Positions 1 through 6,961 of a stretch of DNA of 13,755 bases are shown here, piece by piece; within the stretch, counting starts at the first letter, position 1, and every line of letters starts with the position of its first letter. Position numbers and translations under genes: made by a program. The notes below the pieces were generated by a model. It did no database searches and was not told where the DNA came from. It saw only the letters and a list, made by a program, of their open reading frames with translations. The stretch comes from Candidatus Levybacteria bacterium RIFCSPLOWO2_12_FULL_37_14 (GTDB lineage Bacteria > Patescibacteriota > Microgenomatia > Levybacterales > UBA12049): positions 1 to 13,755 of the forward strand of contig MFPH01000003.1 in the NCBI GenBank assembly GCA_001782645.1, in the 5' to 3' direction.

Positions 1-954
1 AGCTTCATAACCGGCATCGTCTTTGTCAAAACACAAGCAAATATTGCTTGTAAAACGGGCCATCAGGGTAACTTGATTTTCAGTTAATGCGGTCCCTTTT
101 ACTGCGACTACATTTTTGATTCCGATACTATAACAAGAAATAACATCCAGTTCCCCCTCGACAATAATCGCCTTGTCTAGCCTCTTAATTTCTTCTTTTG
201 CTGTGTTTAAACCAAAAAACATACTGCCTTTGTGATAAACAAGTGTTTCCCTGGTATTGATATATTTTCCACCACTGTACGGCTCCTCTATAGCGCGTCC
301 TGAAAATCCCACCACATTCCCCCTGTGATCAAAAAGAGGAAACATTACTCTATTTCTGAAAAAATCTTTTAATCCTGAGCTTGTCGAAGGACCTCCCGCA
401 TAAAAAGCTAATCCTGCTTCTATCAAATCTTCTCTCTTGTATTTCTTTTTATTGATTAAATAATTAGATAAAGAGACACCTTCTTTTGGCGAAAAACCAA
501 GCAGAAAAGTTTCGATTAATCTTTCATCTAATTTTCTATTTTTAGTTAAATAACTGAGCGCTTTTTTACCGGCTTCGTGTTTAGTTAAGACAAAATGATA
601 GAAATCTAAAGCAATTCTATTTAACTTATAAATTATTTCTTTTTTTGAAGAAGTACCCGCTTGAAAGCTTGACTCACGAAGCTGTATTCCTGTTCTTTTT
701 GCCAAAATCCGTAAAGCCTCTATAAATTCCAGATTTTCATATTCCATTAAAAATTCATAAACATCCCCGCCCTTACTGCACCCTCCAAAACAATGCCAAA
801 TTTGCCGTTCCGGAGAAACAACAAAAGAAGGAGTCTTCTCGCTATGAAAAGGGCAAACCGTTTTGAAATTCCTTCCCATTTTCTTTAGGGGAATGTATTC
901 GGAGATAAAAGAAACTATATCTATCCTTTCCCTAATTTGACTAACCTCATCCAT
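1..954 (-). CDS. dnaG: DNA primase DnaG, N-terminal part (3' end beyond window)
   Basis: Primase that makes the RNA primers for chromosome replication. The frame is open from the ATG at 954 to the window edge, giving residues 1-318. Seen: an N-terminal CHC2 zinc finger (C34, H37, C55, C59, with PFHSEKTPSF and GGCSKGGD around the ligands), a middle region with the RNRVMFPLFD catalytic-core motif, then the TOPRIM start VEGELDVI (about 264) and the acidic CFDKDDAG motif (about 307-314). The rest of TOPRIM and the helicase-binding C-terminus lie outside. The start is supported by MDEVSQIRERIDIV, typical of the family, and by GAGG five bases upstream. Odd: a PSTSSG hexapeptide at about 189-194, just before the core, is encoded by a dispersed repeat. 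Identification is secure. Confidence 0.96.
   Translation of the reverse strand, partial: MDEVSQIRERIDIVSFISEYIPLKKMGRNFKTVCPFHSEKTPSFVVSPERQIWHCFGGCSKGGDVYEFLMEYENLEFIEALRILAKRTGIQLRESSFQAGTSSKKEIIYKLNRIALDFYHFVLTKHEAGKKALSYLTKNRKLDERLIETFLLGFSPKEGVSLSNYLINKKKYKREDLIEAGLAFYAGGPSTSSGLKDFFRNRVMFPLFDHRGNVVGFSGRAIEEPYSGGKYINTRETLVYHKGSMFFGLNTAKEEIKRLDKAIIVEGELDVISCYSIGIKNVVAVKGTALTENQVTLMARFTSNICLCFDKDDAGYEA
374..392. repeat. Dispersed 17-bp repeat inside dnaG
   Basis: The stretch TGAGCTTGTCGAAGGAC (376-392) recurs with one mismatch at 6932-6948 at the start of guaB. In dnaG it is read in frame on the minus strand as PSTSSG between the zinc-finger region and the RNRVMFP motif, where DnaG homologues usually have a short variable loop. 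The outer bases CCT and AGG can pair as a short stem. The placement suggests a small in-frame insertion tolerated by the enzyme. Confidence 0.6.
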
Positions 955-959
955 ATTTA

Positions 960-987
960 CCTCGCCGAAGCTTTAGCGTAGGCGGGG
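960..987 (-). promoter_or_regulatory. Palindromic repeat forming the dnaG leader and hiding its ribosome binding site
   Basis: On the minus strand CCCCGCC (987-981) can pair with GGCGAGG (966-960), six of seven pairs, with a second small stem GCT/AGC (970-972 with 975-977) inside the loop. The GAGG Shine-Dalgarno of dnaG (963-960, five bases before the ATG) is the 3' side of the outer stem, so folding would mask it. It is much more G+C rich than its surroundings, as expected for an inserted palindromic repeat. Only one copy was seen in the window. Fold and function are inferred. Confidence 0.55.
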
Positions 988-994
988 CGTCCCT

Positions 995-1003
995 ATTCTA
1001 TCA
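995..1003 (-). promoter_or_regulatory. Extended -10 promoter for dnaG
   Basis: On the minus strand TGATAGAAT is an extended -10 element (TG, one base, TAGAAT). No good -35 box lies 16-18 bp upstream, which is usual for extended -10 promoters. Transcription would begin near 988, so the leader of roughly 34 nt is nearly all the palindromic repeat. Confidence 0.4.
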
Positions 1004-1012
1004 CTTTACTTC

Positions 1013-1041
1013 TTGCTTTTCCCACCTCCCTCGCCTACAAT
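1013..1041 (+). promoter_or_regulatory. Sigma70-like promoter of purA
   Basis: TTGCTT (1013-1018), a 17-bp spacer and TACAAT (1036-1041). The start point should fall near 1048, leaving about a 10-nt leader before the ATG at 1058, with no clear Shine-Dalgarno. The promoter overlaps the upstream TTG-initiated extension of the purA frame, so that extension is not expected to be translated. Confidence 0.6.
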
Positions 1042-1057
1042 AGTTTTTGTTAGATTT

Positions 1058-2329
1058 ATGGCTCTAAGTGTAGTAATCGGAGCACAATGGGGAGATGAAG
1101 GAAAAGGAAAAATAATCGATTACCTCTCCGCTACGTCAGATTATGTAATCCGCTTTCACGGAGGAAATAACGCAGGCCACACGGTAATAAACAAATTCGG
1201 AAAATTCGCTCTACACCTTGTCCCATCCGGAATTTTTCATCCAAAAACAAAAGTTATTATCGGAAATGGCGTCATCATAGACTTACAGGTTTTACTTGAG
1301 GAAATTGAAATGCTTAAAAAATGCAAAATAAAACTTGAAAACAAATTATTTATTTCTCCGCGTTGTCATCTAATAATGCCTTATCATAAACTTTTGGATT
1401 CTTTGTATGAAAAAGCCAAAGGTAAAAACAAAACCGGAACAACAGGAAGAGGAATAGGACCAACTTACTCGGATAAAGTAAGCTATAACGGAATAAGAAT
1501 GGTAGATTTAATAGATAGGAAATCTTTTTCGGAAAAACTCAAAGTTCAACTTTTAATAAAGAATAAAATTTTAAAAACTCTTGGAGCAAAACAACTAAGT
1601 CAAAAAAATATTGAAAAAATATTTTCAAATTATAGAGAAAAAATAAAATCGCATGTTCGGGAACCTTTTTCCCTAATTCAAAATGCAATTAAAAATAAGC
1701 AAAATATTCTTCTGGAAGGAGCACAGGGAACATTACTGGATAACGATTGGGGAACATATCCATTTGTAACCGGCTCTACAACGCTAACTGGAGGAATAAA
1801 TGCAGGAGCAGGGATTCCTGTAAATAAAATCGACAACATAATCGGAATTACCAAAGCTTACACCACTAGGGTTGGAGAAGGTCCGTTTCCAACTGAATTA
1901 TCAAATGAAGTCGGAAAAAAATTAAGAACCGTTGGCGGGGAATTCGGCGCAACCACAGGCAGACCAAGGCGTTGCGGATGGTTAGATATCGAATTATTAA
2001 AATTTGCTTGCTATATAAACGAGTTTACGCAACTTGCGATTACAAAGTTGGACGTTTTGGATAGTTTTCCGGAAATAAAAATCTGCACCCATTATACTTT
2101 AGGCGGAAAGAAAGTTAATTATTTTGACGGAGATACAAGCTTTCTCTCCAAAATAAAACCGATTTATAAAACACTCAAAGGCTGGAACAAACCAACCAAA
2201 GGAATTACAAAATATAAAGACCTGCCTCTTCCGGCAAAGCAATATTTGAAAGAAATAGAGGAACTAACAAAAGTTAAAATAAAATACATATCAACCGGTC
2301 CGAAAAGAGATGAAATAATAAAAATCTAG
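1058..2329 (+). CDS. purA: Adenylosuccinate synthetase
   Basis: Joins IMP and aspartate using GTP to form adenylosuccinate, the first step from IMP to AMP, in the cytosol. The 423-residue product is close to the usual 425-435. Seen: P-loop GDEGKGK (12-18) with catalytic D13, FHGGNNAGHT with catalytic H41, IMP-contact GTTGRGIGPTY, EGAQGTLLD, TRVGEGPFPTE, TTGRPRRCGWLD and the guanine-specifying TKLD motif. The start chosen is the ATG giving MALSVVIGAQWGDEG, the normal N-terminus. A longer frame from TTG at 1013 overlaps the promoter and adds non-family residues. purB follows four bases after the stop, so the two are probably cotranscribed and perform consecutive steps. Confidence 0.97.
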   Translation: MALSVVIGAQWGDEGKGKIIDYLSATSDYVIRFHGGNNAGHTVINKFGKFALHLVPSGIFHPKTKVIIGNGVIIDLQVLLEEIEMLKKCKIKLENKLFISPRCHLIMPYHKLLDSLYEKAKGKNKTGTTGRGIGPTYSDKVSYNGIRMVDLIDRKSFSEKLKVQLLIKNKILKTLGAKQLSQKNIEKIFSNYREKIKSHVREPFSLIQNAIKNKQNILLEGAQGTLLDNDWGTYPFVTGSTTLTGGINAGAGIPVNKIDNIIGITKAYTTRVGEGPFPTELSNEVGKKLRTVGGEFGATTGRPRRCGWLDIELLKFACYINEFTQLAITKLDVLDSFPEIKICTHYTLGGKKVNYFDGDTSFLSKIKPIYKTLKGWNKPTKGITKYKDLPLPAKQYLKEIEELTKVKIKYISTGPKRDEIIKI

Positions 2330-2333
2330 TATA

Positions 2334-3779
2334 ATGAGATCTATGAAAGAACAAAGACCAGCGCCTTTTAAAGCAGGGTTTGAAACTTATCAATCCGTTT
2401 TCACTTATCGATACGGAAGCCCGGAGATGAGAAAAATATGGTCAAGGCAAAATTTCTGGCTTAATGTGAGAGATGTTTGGATTGCCGTTGCCGAAGCTCA
2501 ACAAAAAGCTGGCATTGTTACGCCTGAGCAAGTTAAAGATTTAAAAGAACATCGGAATGATTTGTCGGTTGAAAGGATAGATCAACTCGAAAAGGAAAAA
2601 GGCCATGATGTGGCCGCAGCGATTGCGGAATACAGTGAAGTTGCGCCAATTGGAGGAGAAATACTACACAACGGAATGACATCAGAAGATGCTCTTTCCA
2701 ATGCCGAAATAAAACAAATTCATGATTCTTTTGATATTTTAAGACCTAAATTGGTAGGCACACTCGAAGCATTCGGAGCGCAAATTGACAAGAATAAGGG
2801 CTTGATTTGTGTTGGATGGACACATCTTCAAGCGGCAGAACCTACCACCATGGGTTACAGATTTGCAAAATATGCCCAGGATCTAGTCGATGACTTAAAA
2901 ATTCTAAATTTCATGAAGCCGATGATTAAAGGCAAAGGAATTAAGGGATCTGTCGGAACGTCAGCGTCTTTCGGTGAAATATTTGAAGGGACAAATATGA
3001 CAGCGGAAAGACAAGAAGAATTTGTAATGAAAAAGCTTGGTATAGAACCGGCAGGAATAACTGATCAGACTTACCCAAGAAAAGGCGCTCTAACAGCAGA
3101 AAGCATTCTTCTACAAATTGGACAGTCCCTACACAGGTTCGCATTGGACATTCAAATCCTGCAGTCTTCAGCAATTGATGAAGTCTCAGAACCAAGAAGG
3201 AAAGGGCAAATAGGATCATCCGCAATGCCTCATAAGCAAAATCCCATAAACTCTGAGAACATAGACTCCTTAACTGAACTTCTTCCTGGACAGACATTTG
3301 CAGCATGGATGACTGCAGCATATATTACGCTTGAAAGAACCCTTAGGGACTCTGCGGGAAAGAGAAGTAGCATACCGGAAAGCTTCCTAATTATTGATGA
3401 GGCTCTCGAAAGAACGAAAAAGATTATCTCTGGCATAGTAATACATGATAATTCAATAAAAACCAACATGGACAGGTTCGGTCCCTTCTTTGCAACAGAA
3501 ATAATTATGGCAAAACTAGTAGAGGCTGGTATGGACAGAATGGAAGCCCACTCCATACTTGTTGAGCTTTCAGAAAAAGCAATCGATGCAAAAAGAGAAG
3601 GAAAACCAAACCCATTACAAGAATTGGCAACTTCAGATAAAAGAATCACTAAATTTATTGGAGAGGATGAAGTTAGAGAATCTTTTGACAAAGTTATGAA
3701 ACATGTGGGAAATGCTCCTCAAAAATGCGAAGAATTTTTAGAAAAAGAGCTCAATCCGATCATTAAAGCTTCTAAATGA
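2334..3779 (+). CDS. purB: Adenylosuccinate lyase
   Basis: Cleaves adenylosuccinate to AMP and fumarate; the same enzyme family also cleaves SAICAR. The 481 residues include the fumarase/aspartase signature GSSAMPHKQNP with the mobile catalytic serine loop, the GWTHLQAAEPTT histidine region, and TSEDALSNAE near the substrate pocket. Several blocks (SPEMRKIWS, KGSVGTSASF, QTYPRK, ERTLRDSA, PFFATE, FLEKELNPI) recall the animal-type branch of the family more than the B. subtilis type; this is judged from memory. The start is uncertain: ATG at 2334 is listed, but the ATG at 2343 is equally possible and neither has a strong ribosome site. It follows purA by four bases and converges on guaA, one base separating the stops. 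Confidence 0.95.
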   Translation: MRSMKEQRPAPFKAGFETYQSVFTYRYGSPEMRKIWSRQNFWLNVRDVWIAVAEAQQKAGIVTPEQVKDLKEHRNDLSVERIDQLEKEKGHDVAAAIAEYSEVAPIGGEILHNGMTSEDALSNAEIKQIHDSFDILRPKLVGTLEAFGAQIDKNKGLICVGWTHLQAAEPTTMGYRFAKYAQDLVDDLKILNFMKPMIKGKGIKGSVGTSASFGEIFEGTNMTAERQEEFVMKKLGIEPAGITDQTYPRKGALTAESILLQIGQSLHRFALDIQILQSSAIDEVSEPRRKGQIGSSAMPHKQNPINSENIDSLTELLPGQTFAAWMTAAYITLERTLRDSAGKRSSIPESFLIIDEALERTKKIISGIVIHDNSIKTNMDRFGPFFATEIIMAKLVEAGMDRMEAHSILVELSEKAIDAKREGKPNPLQELATSDKRITKFIGEDEVRESFDKVMKHVGNAPQKCEEFLEKELNPIIKASK

Positions 3780-3780
3780 C

Positions 3781-5340
3781 CTATTCCCACTCCATTGTCG
3801 CAGGAGGCTTAGTGGTGATGTCGTAAACAACTCTGGAAACTCCTGAAACTTCGTTGACAATTCTTGAGGAAATTTTTTGTAGGATGCCATACGGTATCCT
3901 ACTCCAAGTGGAAGTCATAATATCTTTCGAATCAACAATCCGAAGTGCCACAACTTCTCCAAATTGTCTTCCGTCTCCTTTGACTGCAGTAGAAAAAGCA
4001 TTCGTCATAACCGGAAAAGATAAAAAAACCTGAGGTAAAATTCCTGCTTTTTCAAGCTCGGACAATACAATCTCATCTGCCTTTTTTTCCATTCTTAATC
4101 TTTCTTCAGTAACCTCCCCTCTAATTCTAACCGCGTATCCTGGACCGGGGAAAGGCTGCTTGTTGATAAATTCTTCAGGCAAACCCAATTCTCTTCCTAT
4201 TTTTCTTACTTCATCTTTATAAAAATTTCTCATTGGTTCCAGAAGTTTTAATTTCATTTTTTTTGGAAGCCCGCCAACATTATGATGACTTTTTATTTTC
4301 GCCGAATTCTTTGTACCTTGACTTTCAATAACATCTGAGTAGATTGTGCCCTGCAAAAGATGTCTTACGGGCAGTTTTTGGGCTTTCATTTTTTTCATTT
4401 CCCGCTCAAAAATTTTAATATATAAATTACCAATAATTTTTCTCTTCTGTTCGCTATCCGTTATTTTTTTAAGTTCTAATAACGTCTCCCCTACCGCATT
4501 TACTATTACAGGCTTAATGCCAATTTTCTTAAATATTTTAATTACATGCTCCTCTGTCCCCTCCCGCATTAGTCCATTGTCAACATAAATTGGGATAAAT
4601 TTCTTCCCTATCGCCTTTGCTGTTAATGCCGCAGCAACTGTTGAATCAACCCCTCCCGACACCGCCCCAAGCACATAATCTTTTTCTCCAACAATTTTTT
4701 TAATATTTTCCTCAAGTTCCTTAATTTTGATTTTTGATTTTTGATTTTTGATTTTTGTCTGAATTGTTAAACTGGCTCTTAAACCACATATGTCAACGAA
4801 GTTTTTCAAGATTTGTAAACCGTGTTCCGTGTGTTCTACTTCCGGATGAAATTGAAGTCCAAATATTTTTCTCTTTTTATTTTCAACAAAAGCAAAAGGA
4901 ACACTATCTGATGACCCAATTACCTTAAAATCTTTTGGCAACTTAACTATCCCATCTCCATGACTCATCCAAACTGTAAATTGCTTCGGCAATTTATTTG
5001 CCATTTGCCATTTGCCATTTGCCATTTGCAAAATCGTTGGCCCATATTCTTTCTTGCCTGAAACTACCTTGCCACCCAATAAATGTGCCGTTAATTGCAT
5101 TCCATAACAAATTCCCAAAATTGGAATTCTCAAATTAAAAATATCTTTATTAATTGTTGGAGCTGCTTTTTCATACACAGAAGCTGGACCGCCTGACAAA
5201 ATTATGCCTTGCGTTTTTCTTTTTTTTATTTTTTTCAATGTATCATCCGGATCGGTTATTGAAGTTTGTATGCCAATTTCTTTTAGTCTGCGGGCAATAA
5301 GATGGGTTGTTTGAGATCCAAAATCAACAATTATAATCAT
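3781..5340 (-). CDS. guaA: GMP synthase (glutamine-hydrolysing)
   Basis: Converts XMP to GMP with ATP and glutamine. The 519 residues show a class I glutamine amidotransferase domain (about 1-185: GGPASVYE, nucleophile C78 in GICYGMQ, H165 and E167 in FHPEVEH), an N-type ATP-pyrophosphatase domain (SGGVDS loop at 218-223) and the C-terminal dimerisation domain ending KPPATMEWE. Odd: two in-frame insertions made of 7-bp tandem repeats, one in the amidotransferase domain (about 105-116, QMANGKWQMANK) and one in the linker between the domains (about 196-207, rich in K, I, N, Q). Both leave all catalytic motifs intact. It lies downstream of guaB, separated only by the four-helix-bundle cassette. 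Its stop is one base from that of purB. Confidence 0.97.
   Translation of the reverse strand: MIIIVDFGSQTTHLIARRLKEIGIQTSITDPDDTLKKIKKRKTQGIILSGGPASVYEKAAPTINKDIFNLRIPILGICYGMQLTAHLLGGKVVSGKKEYGPTILQMANGKWQMANKLPKQFTVWMSHGDGIVKLPKDFKVIGSSDSVPFAFVENKKRKIFGLQFHPEVEHTEHGLQILKNFVDICGLRASLTIQTKIKNQKSKIKIKELEENIKKIVGEKDYVLGAVSGGVDSTVAAALTAKAIGKKFIPIYVDNGLMREGTEEHVIKIFKKIGIKPVIVNAVGETLLELKKITDSEQKRKIIGNLYIKIFEREMKKMKAQKLPVRHLLQGTIYSDVIESQGTKNSAKIKSHHNVGGLPKKMKLKLLEPMRNFYKDEVRKIGRELGLPEEFINKQPFPGPGYAVRIRGEVTEERLRMEKKADEIVLSELEKAGILPQVFLSFPVMTNAFSTAVKGDGRQFGEVVALRIVDSKDIMTSTWSRIPYGILQKISSRIVNEVSGVSRVVYDITTKPPATMEWE
4729..4757. repeat. Heptanucleotide tandem repeat GATTTTT inside guaA
   Basis: Four consecutive GATTTTT units (4729, 4736, 4743, 4750), plus partial flanks, read on the minus strand in frame as a K/I/N/Q/S-rich stretch between the amidotransferase and ATP-pyrophosphatase domains. 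The linker tolerates length change, so function is probably kept. Confidence 0.85.
4996..5029. repeat. Heptanucleotide tandem repeat ATTTGCC inside guaA
   Basis: Four exact ATTTGCC units (4996-5023) followed by ATTTGC. On the minus strand it encodes MANGKWQMAN, a peptide repeating with the 7-codon period expected from a 7-bp unit. It sits in a loop of the amidotransferase domain between GPTIL and FTVWMSHGD. Confidence 0.88.
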
Positions 5341-5345
5341 ATTAA

Positions 5346-5392
5346 AATTTCAAATAATTACCAATTTCAAATACCAAATATCAAATTATTTG
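5346..5392. repeat. Left heptad repeat flank of the four-helix-bundle cassette
   Basis: The plus strand reads TTTCAAA, TACCAAA, TATCAAA from 5365, a degenerate 7-bp series, with AATTTCAAAT at 5346 and 5363 and AATATCAAATT at 5377-5387. These words recur inverted on the right side of the cassette. The block starts just after the guaA start codon (upstream of it on the minus strand) and runs through the stop codon of the four-helix-bundle gene. It therefore also makes up the whole guaA leader region. Confidence 0.7.
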
Positions 5393-5751
5393 CTCAATTT
5401 ATTATTTTTTGAAGTGTTTTTAATTATTGTGCTTACAATGGCAACAATCTCCCCACCTTCTTTTATTAAATCTTCAAGCTCTTTACTCTGTTTTAAGCTT
5501 ATTTTACCTATTAATCTTAACCAAAACACGGTTTCTTTGCCTTCTTTACGAACTAGAGTGAATCCGTGTATAAAATCTTTCTTTGTCAAGGCGCCATCAG
5601 CTTCTTGATCATTTGCTCCCATAGATGTAACCGACCTAGTTATCTGATTGAGAATTATTAAATTTGTATACGTTTTTGGAAGTTTATCTGAAAATTCAAT
5701 TACCCTAACTATAAAATTAAAAATTCTTTCGTGAATATCGTAGTTTTTCAT
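5386..5751 (-). CDS. Four-helix-bundle protein, 23S rRNA intervening-sequence (S23) family
   Basis: A 121-residue helical protein. Family marks are visible: a helix ending in LPKTYTNLIILNQITRS, then SVTSMGANDQEADGALTKKDFIHGF and KEGKETVFWLRL. The family (PF05635) is found inside 23S rRNA intervening sequences and as stand-alone genes in many bacteria; its molecular role is not established. It is structurally related to the Avd accessory protein of diversity-generating retroelements. Here it is not in rRNA but fills the gap between guaB and guaA, is bounded by inverted 7-bp repeat blocks, and has no Shine-Dalgarno; its ATG is within the right repeat block. It looks like a passenger or a mobile-element-like unit, not a purine gene. 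No reverse transcriptase lies nearby. Confidence 0.85.
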   Translation of the reverse strand: MKNYDIHERIFNFIVRVIEFSDKLPKTYTNLIILNQITRSVTSMGANDQEADGALTKKDFIHGFTLVRKEGKETVFWLRLIGKISLKQSKELEDLIKEGGEIVAIVSTIIKNTSKNNKLSK

Positions 5752-5788
5752 TTGAAATTAGAAATTTGATATTGGAAATTTGATATTC
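5752..5788. repeat. Right heptad repeat flank of the four-helix-bundle cassette
   Basis: Two tandem 14-bp units, GAAATTTGATATTG (5761-5774) and GAAATTTGATATTC (5775-5788), each two heptads long, preceded by the partial unit TTGAAATTA. AATTTGATATT (5763-5773 and 5777-5787) is the exact reverse complement of AATATCAAATT at 5377-5387, and ATTTGAAATT (5750-5759) that of AATTTCAAAT at 5363-5372. The block begins right after the guaB stop codon. Confidence 0.8.
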
Positions 5789-5789
5789 A

Positions 5790-6956
5790 TTATGCGTAGT
5801 TTTTGCCGGGATTGGTAATGAAAATGTCATGAGGATGACTTTCGGTTAATGAAGCTTGTGTAATCCGAATAAACTTCGCTTTTTTCCAAAGTTCTAAGAT
5901 ATTTTTTGCTCCAACATAATACATGCCTGATTTTATTCCTCCAATTGCCTGATCAACTAGATCTGAAACTTTTCCTTTTACCTGTACCAATCCCTCTACT
6001 CCTTCCGCCACCAAAACCCGATCTTTGTAATTTTTTCCATGAAATTCATCTTCAGATCTAATTTGAGTTCCTTTTTTCATCGCCCCCTCCGACCCCATTC
6101 CTCTATATTCTTTAAATTGATAATATTTTTTAATCTGGGAAATTTTTTGAAACCGGGAAGGAAGCTCCTGCTGATTTAAAGTTATTAACTTTCCCGGAGC
6201 CTCTAAACTTGCAGCGAAAAATCCTCCCATCATTACAGTTGATGCGCCTGCGGCCAATGCCTTAACCATGTCGCCTGAATATTTTATCCCCCCATCTGCA
6301 ATAATCGGAATTCTAAATTTTTTGGCAATTCGAAATGTTTCCATTATTGCTGTTATCTGAGGAACTCCCATTCCGGAAATAATTCTGGTTGTGCAAATGG
6401 CCCCAGGACCCATTCCAACTCTTAACCCATCTGCTCCGGCTGCAATAAGCGCTCTAGCACCATCGGCAGTTGCAATATTCCCAGCGATAATATCTATTTT
6501 AGGATAAGTTTTTTTAATGAAACGAATTGCCGAAATCATAACATTTGTAAATCCATGCGCCGAATCAAGAACTATAACATCTGTTTTTGCTTTAATCAAA
6601 GCTTTGACTCTTTCTTCAAAACCTTTGCTTGCCCCAACTGCTGCTCCGACCAGTAATTTTCTATTCTTAACTTTTTTTACTTCAAAAACCTGATCCTCAA
6701 TTGTTAAATTTCTATGGATAATTCCTATTCCGCCTAATTTGGCCAATTCAATTGCCAATTTACTTTCGGTTACCGTATCCATTGGGGCTGAGACAAGAGG
6801 TATGGAAATTTTTATTCTCCTGGAAAACTTAGTTGATAAATTTATATCTTTACGGGAAAAGTCACTGAAGCCTGGGGTCAGAAGAACGTCGTCAAAAGTT
6901 AATCCAAATTTAAAAGAAGAACTGTTTACCTTGAGCTTGTCGAAAGACGGCTCCAT
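5790..6956 (-). CDS. guaB: IMP dehydrogenase, catalytic core without CBS domains
   Basis: Oxidises IMP to XMP with NAD, the committed step to GMP. At 388 residues it is about 100 shorter than usual: IHRNLTIEDQ runs straight into KLLVGAAVG, so the Bateman (CBS pair) module is absent. Catalytic C188 sits in GPGAICTTR; ADGGIKYSGD, the GMGSEGAM flap and the IMPDH-type tail ESHPHDIFIT are present. The position normally holding the catalytic Arg-Tyr pair (DRYF) reads SEDEFHGKNY instead, with about six extra residues. GMP reductase also lacks CBS, but the EGVEG and C-terminal motifs favour IMPDH, as does guaA downstream. The N-terminus MEPSFDKLK comes from the dispersed repeat. The promoter is placed for a leaderless mRNA. 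Confidence 0.9.
   Translation of the reverse strand: MEPSFDKLKVNSSSFKFGLTFDDVLLTPGFSDFSRKDINLSTKFSRRIKISIPLVSAPMDTVTESKLAIELAKLGGIGIIHRNLTIEDQVFEVKKVKNRKLLVGAAVGASKGFEERVKALIKAKTDVIVLDSAHGFTNVMISAIRFIKKTYPKIDIIAGNIATADGARALIAAGADGLRVGMGPGAICTTRIISGMGVPQITAIMETFRIAKKFRIPIIADGGIKYSGDMVKALAAGASTVMMGGFFAASLEAPGKLITLNQQELPSRFQKISQIKKYYQFKEYRGMGSEGAMKKGTQIRSEDEFHGKNYKDRVLVAEGVEGLVQVKGKVSDLVDQAIGGIKSGMYYVGAKNILELWKKAKFIRITQASLTESHPHDIFITNPGKNYA
6929..6950. repeat. Dispersed repeat copy at the guaB N-terminus
   Basis: TGAGCTTGTCGAAAGAC (6932-6948) matches the dnaG copy at 376-392 in 16 of 17 bases. It is read in a different frame from dnaG, giving PSFDKLK directly after the initiator Met-Glu and adding roughly ten residues before the family's first conserved motif (GLTFDDVLL). 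Confidence 0.65.
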
Positions 6957-6961
6957 AATTT

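Noticed and set aside
1013..1057. N-terminal extension of purA from a TTG codon
   Set aside because: It overlaps the -35/-10 promoter and adds 15 residues before the normal family N-terminus.
2330..2335. Perfect TATAAT just before purB as a separate promoter
   Set aside because: No -35 box or extended -10 accompanies it and purB follows purA by four bases; chance in A+T-rich DNA is likely, though a leaderless start at ATG 2343 cannot be excluded.
2941..3691. Long minus-strand open frames opposite purB
   Set aside because: They are antisense to a strongly conserved gene, with no recognisable motifs or start signals.
4729..5029. CRISPR array in guaA
   Set aside because: Units are 7 bp in direct tandem with no spacers.
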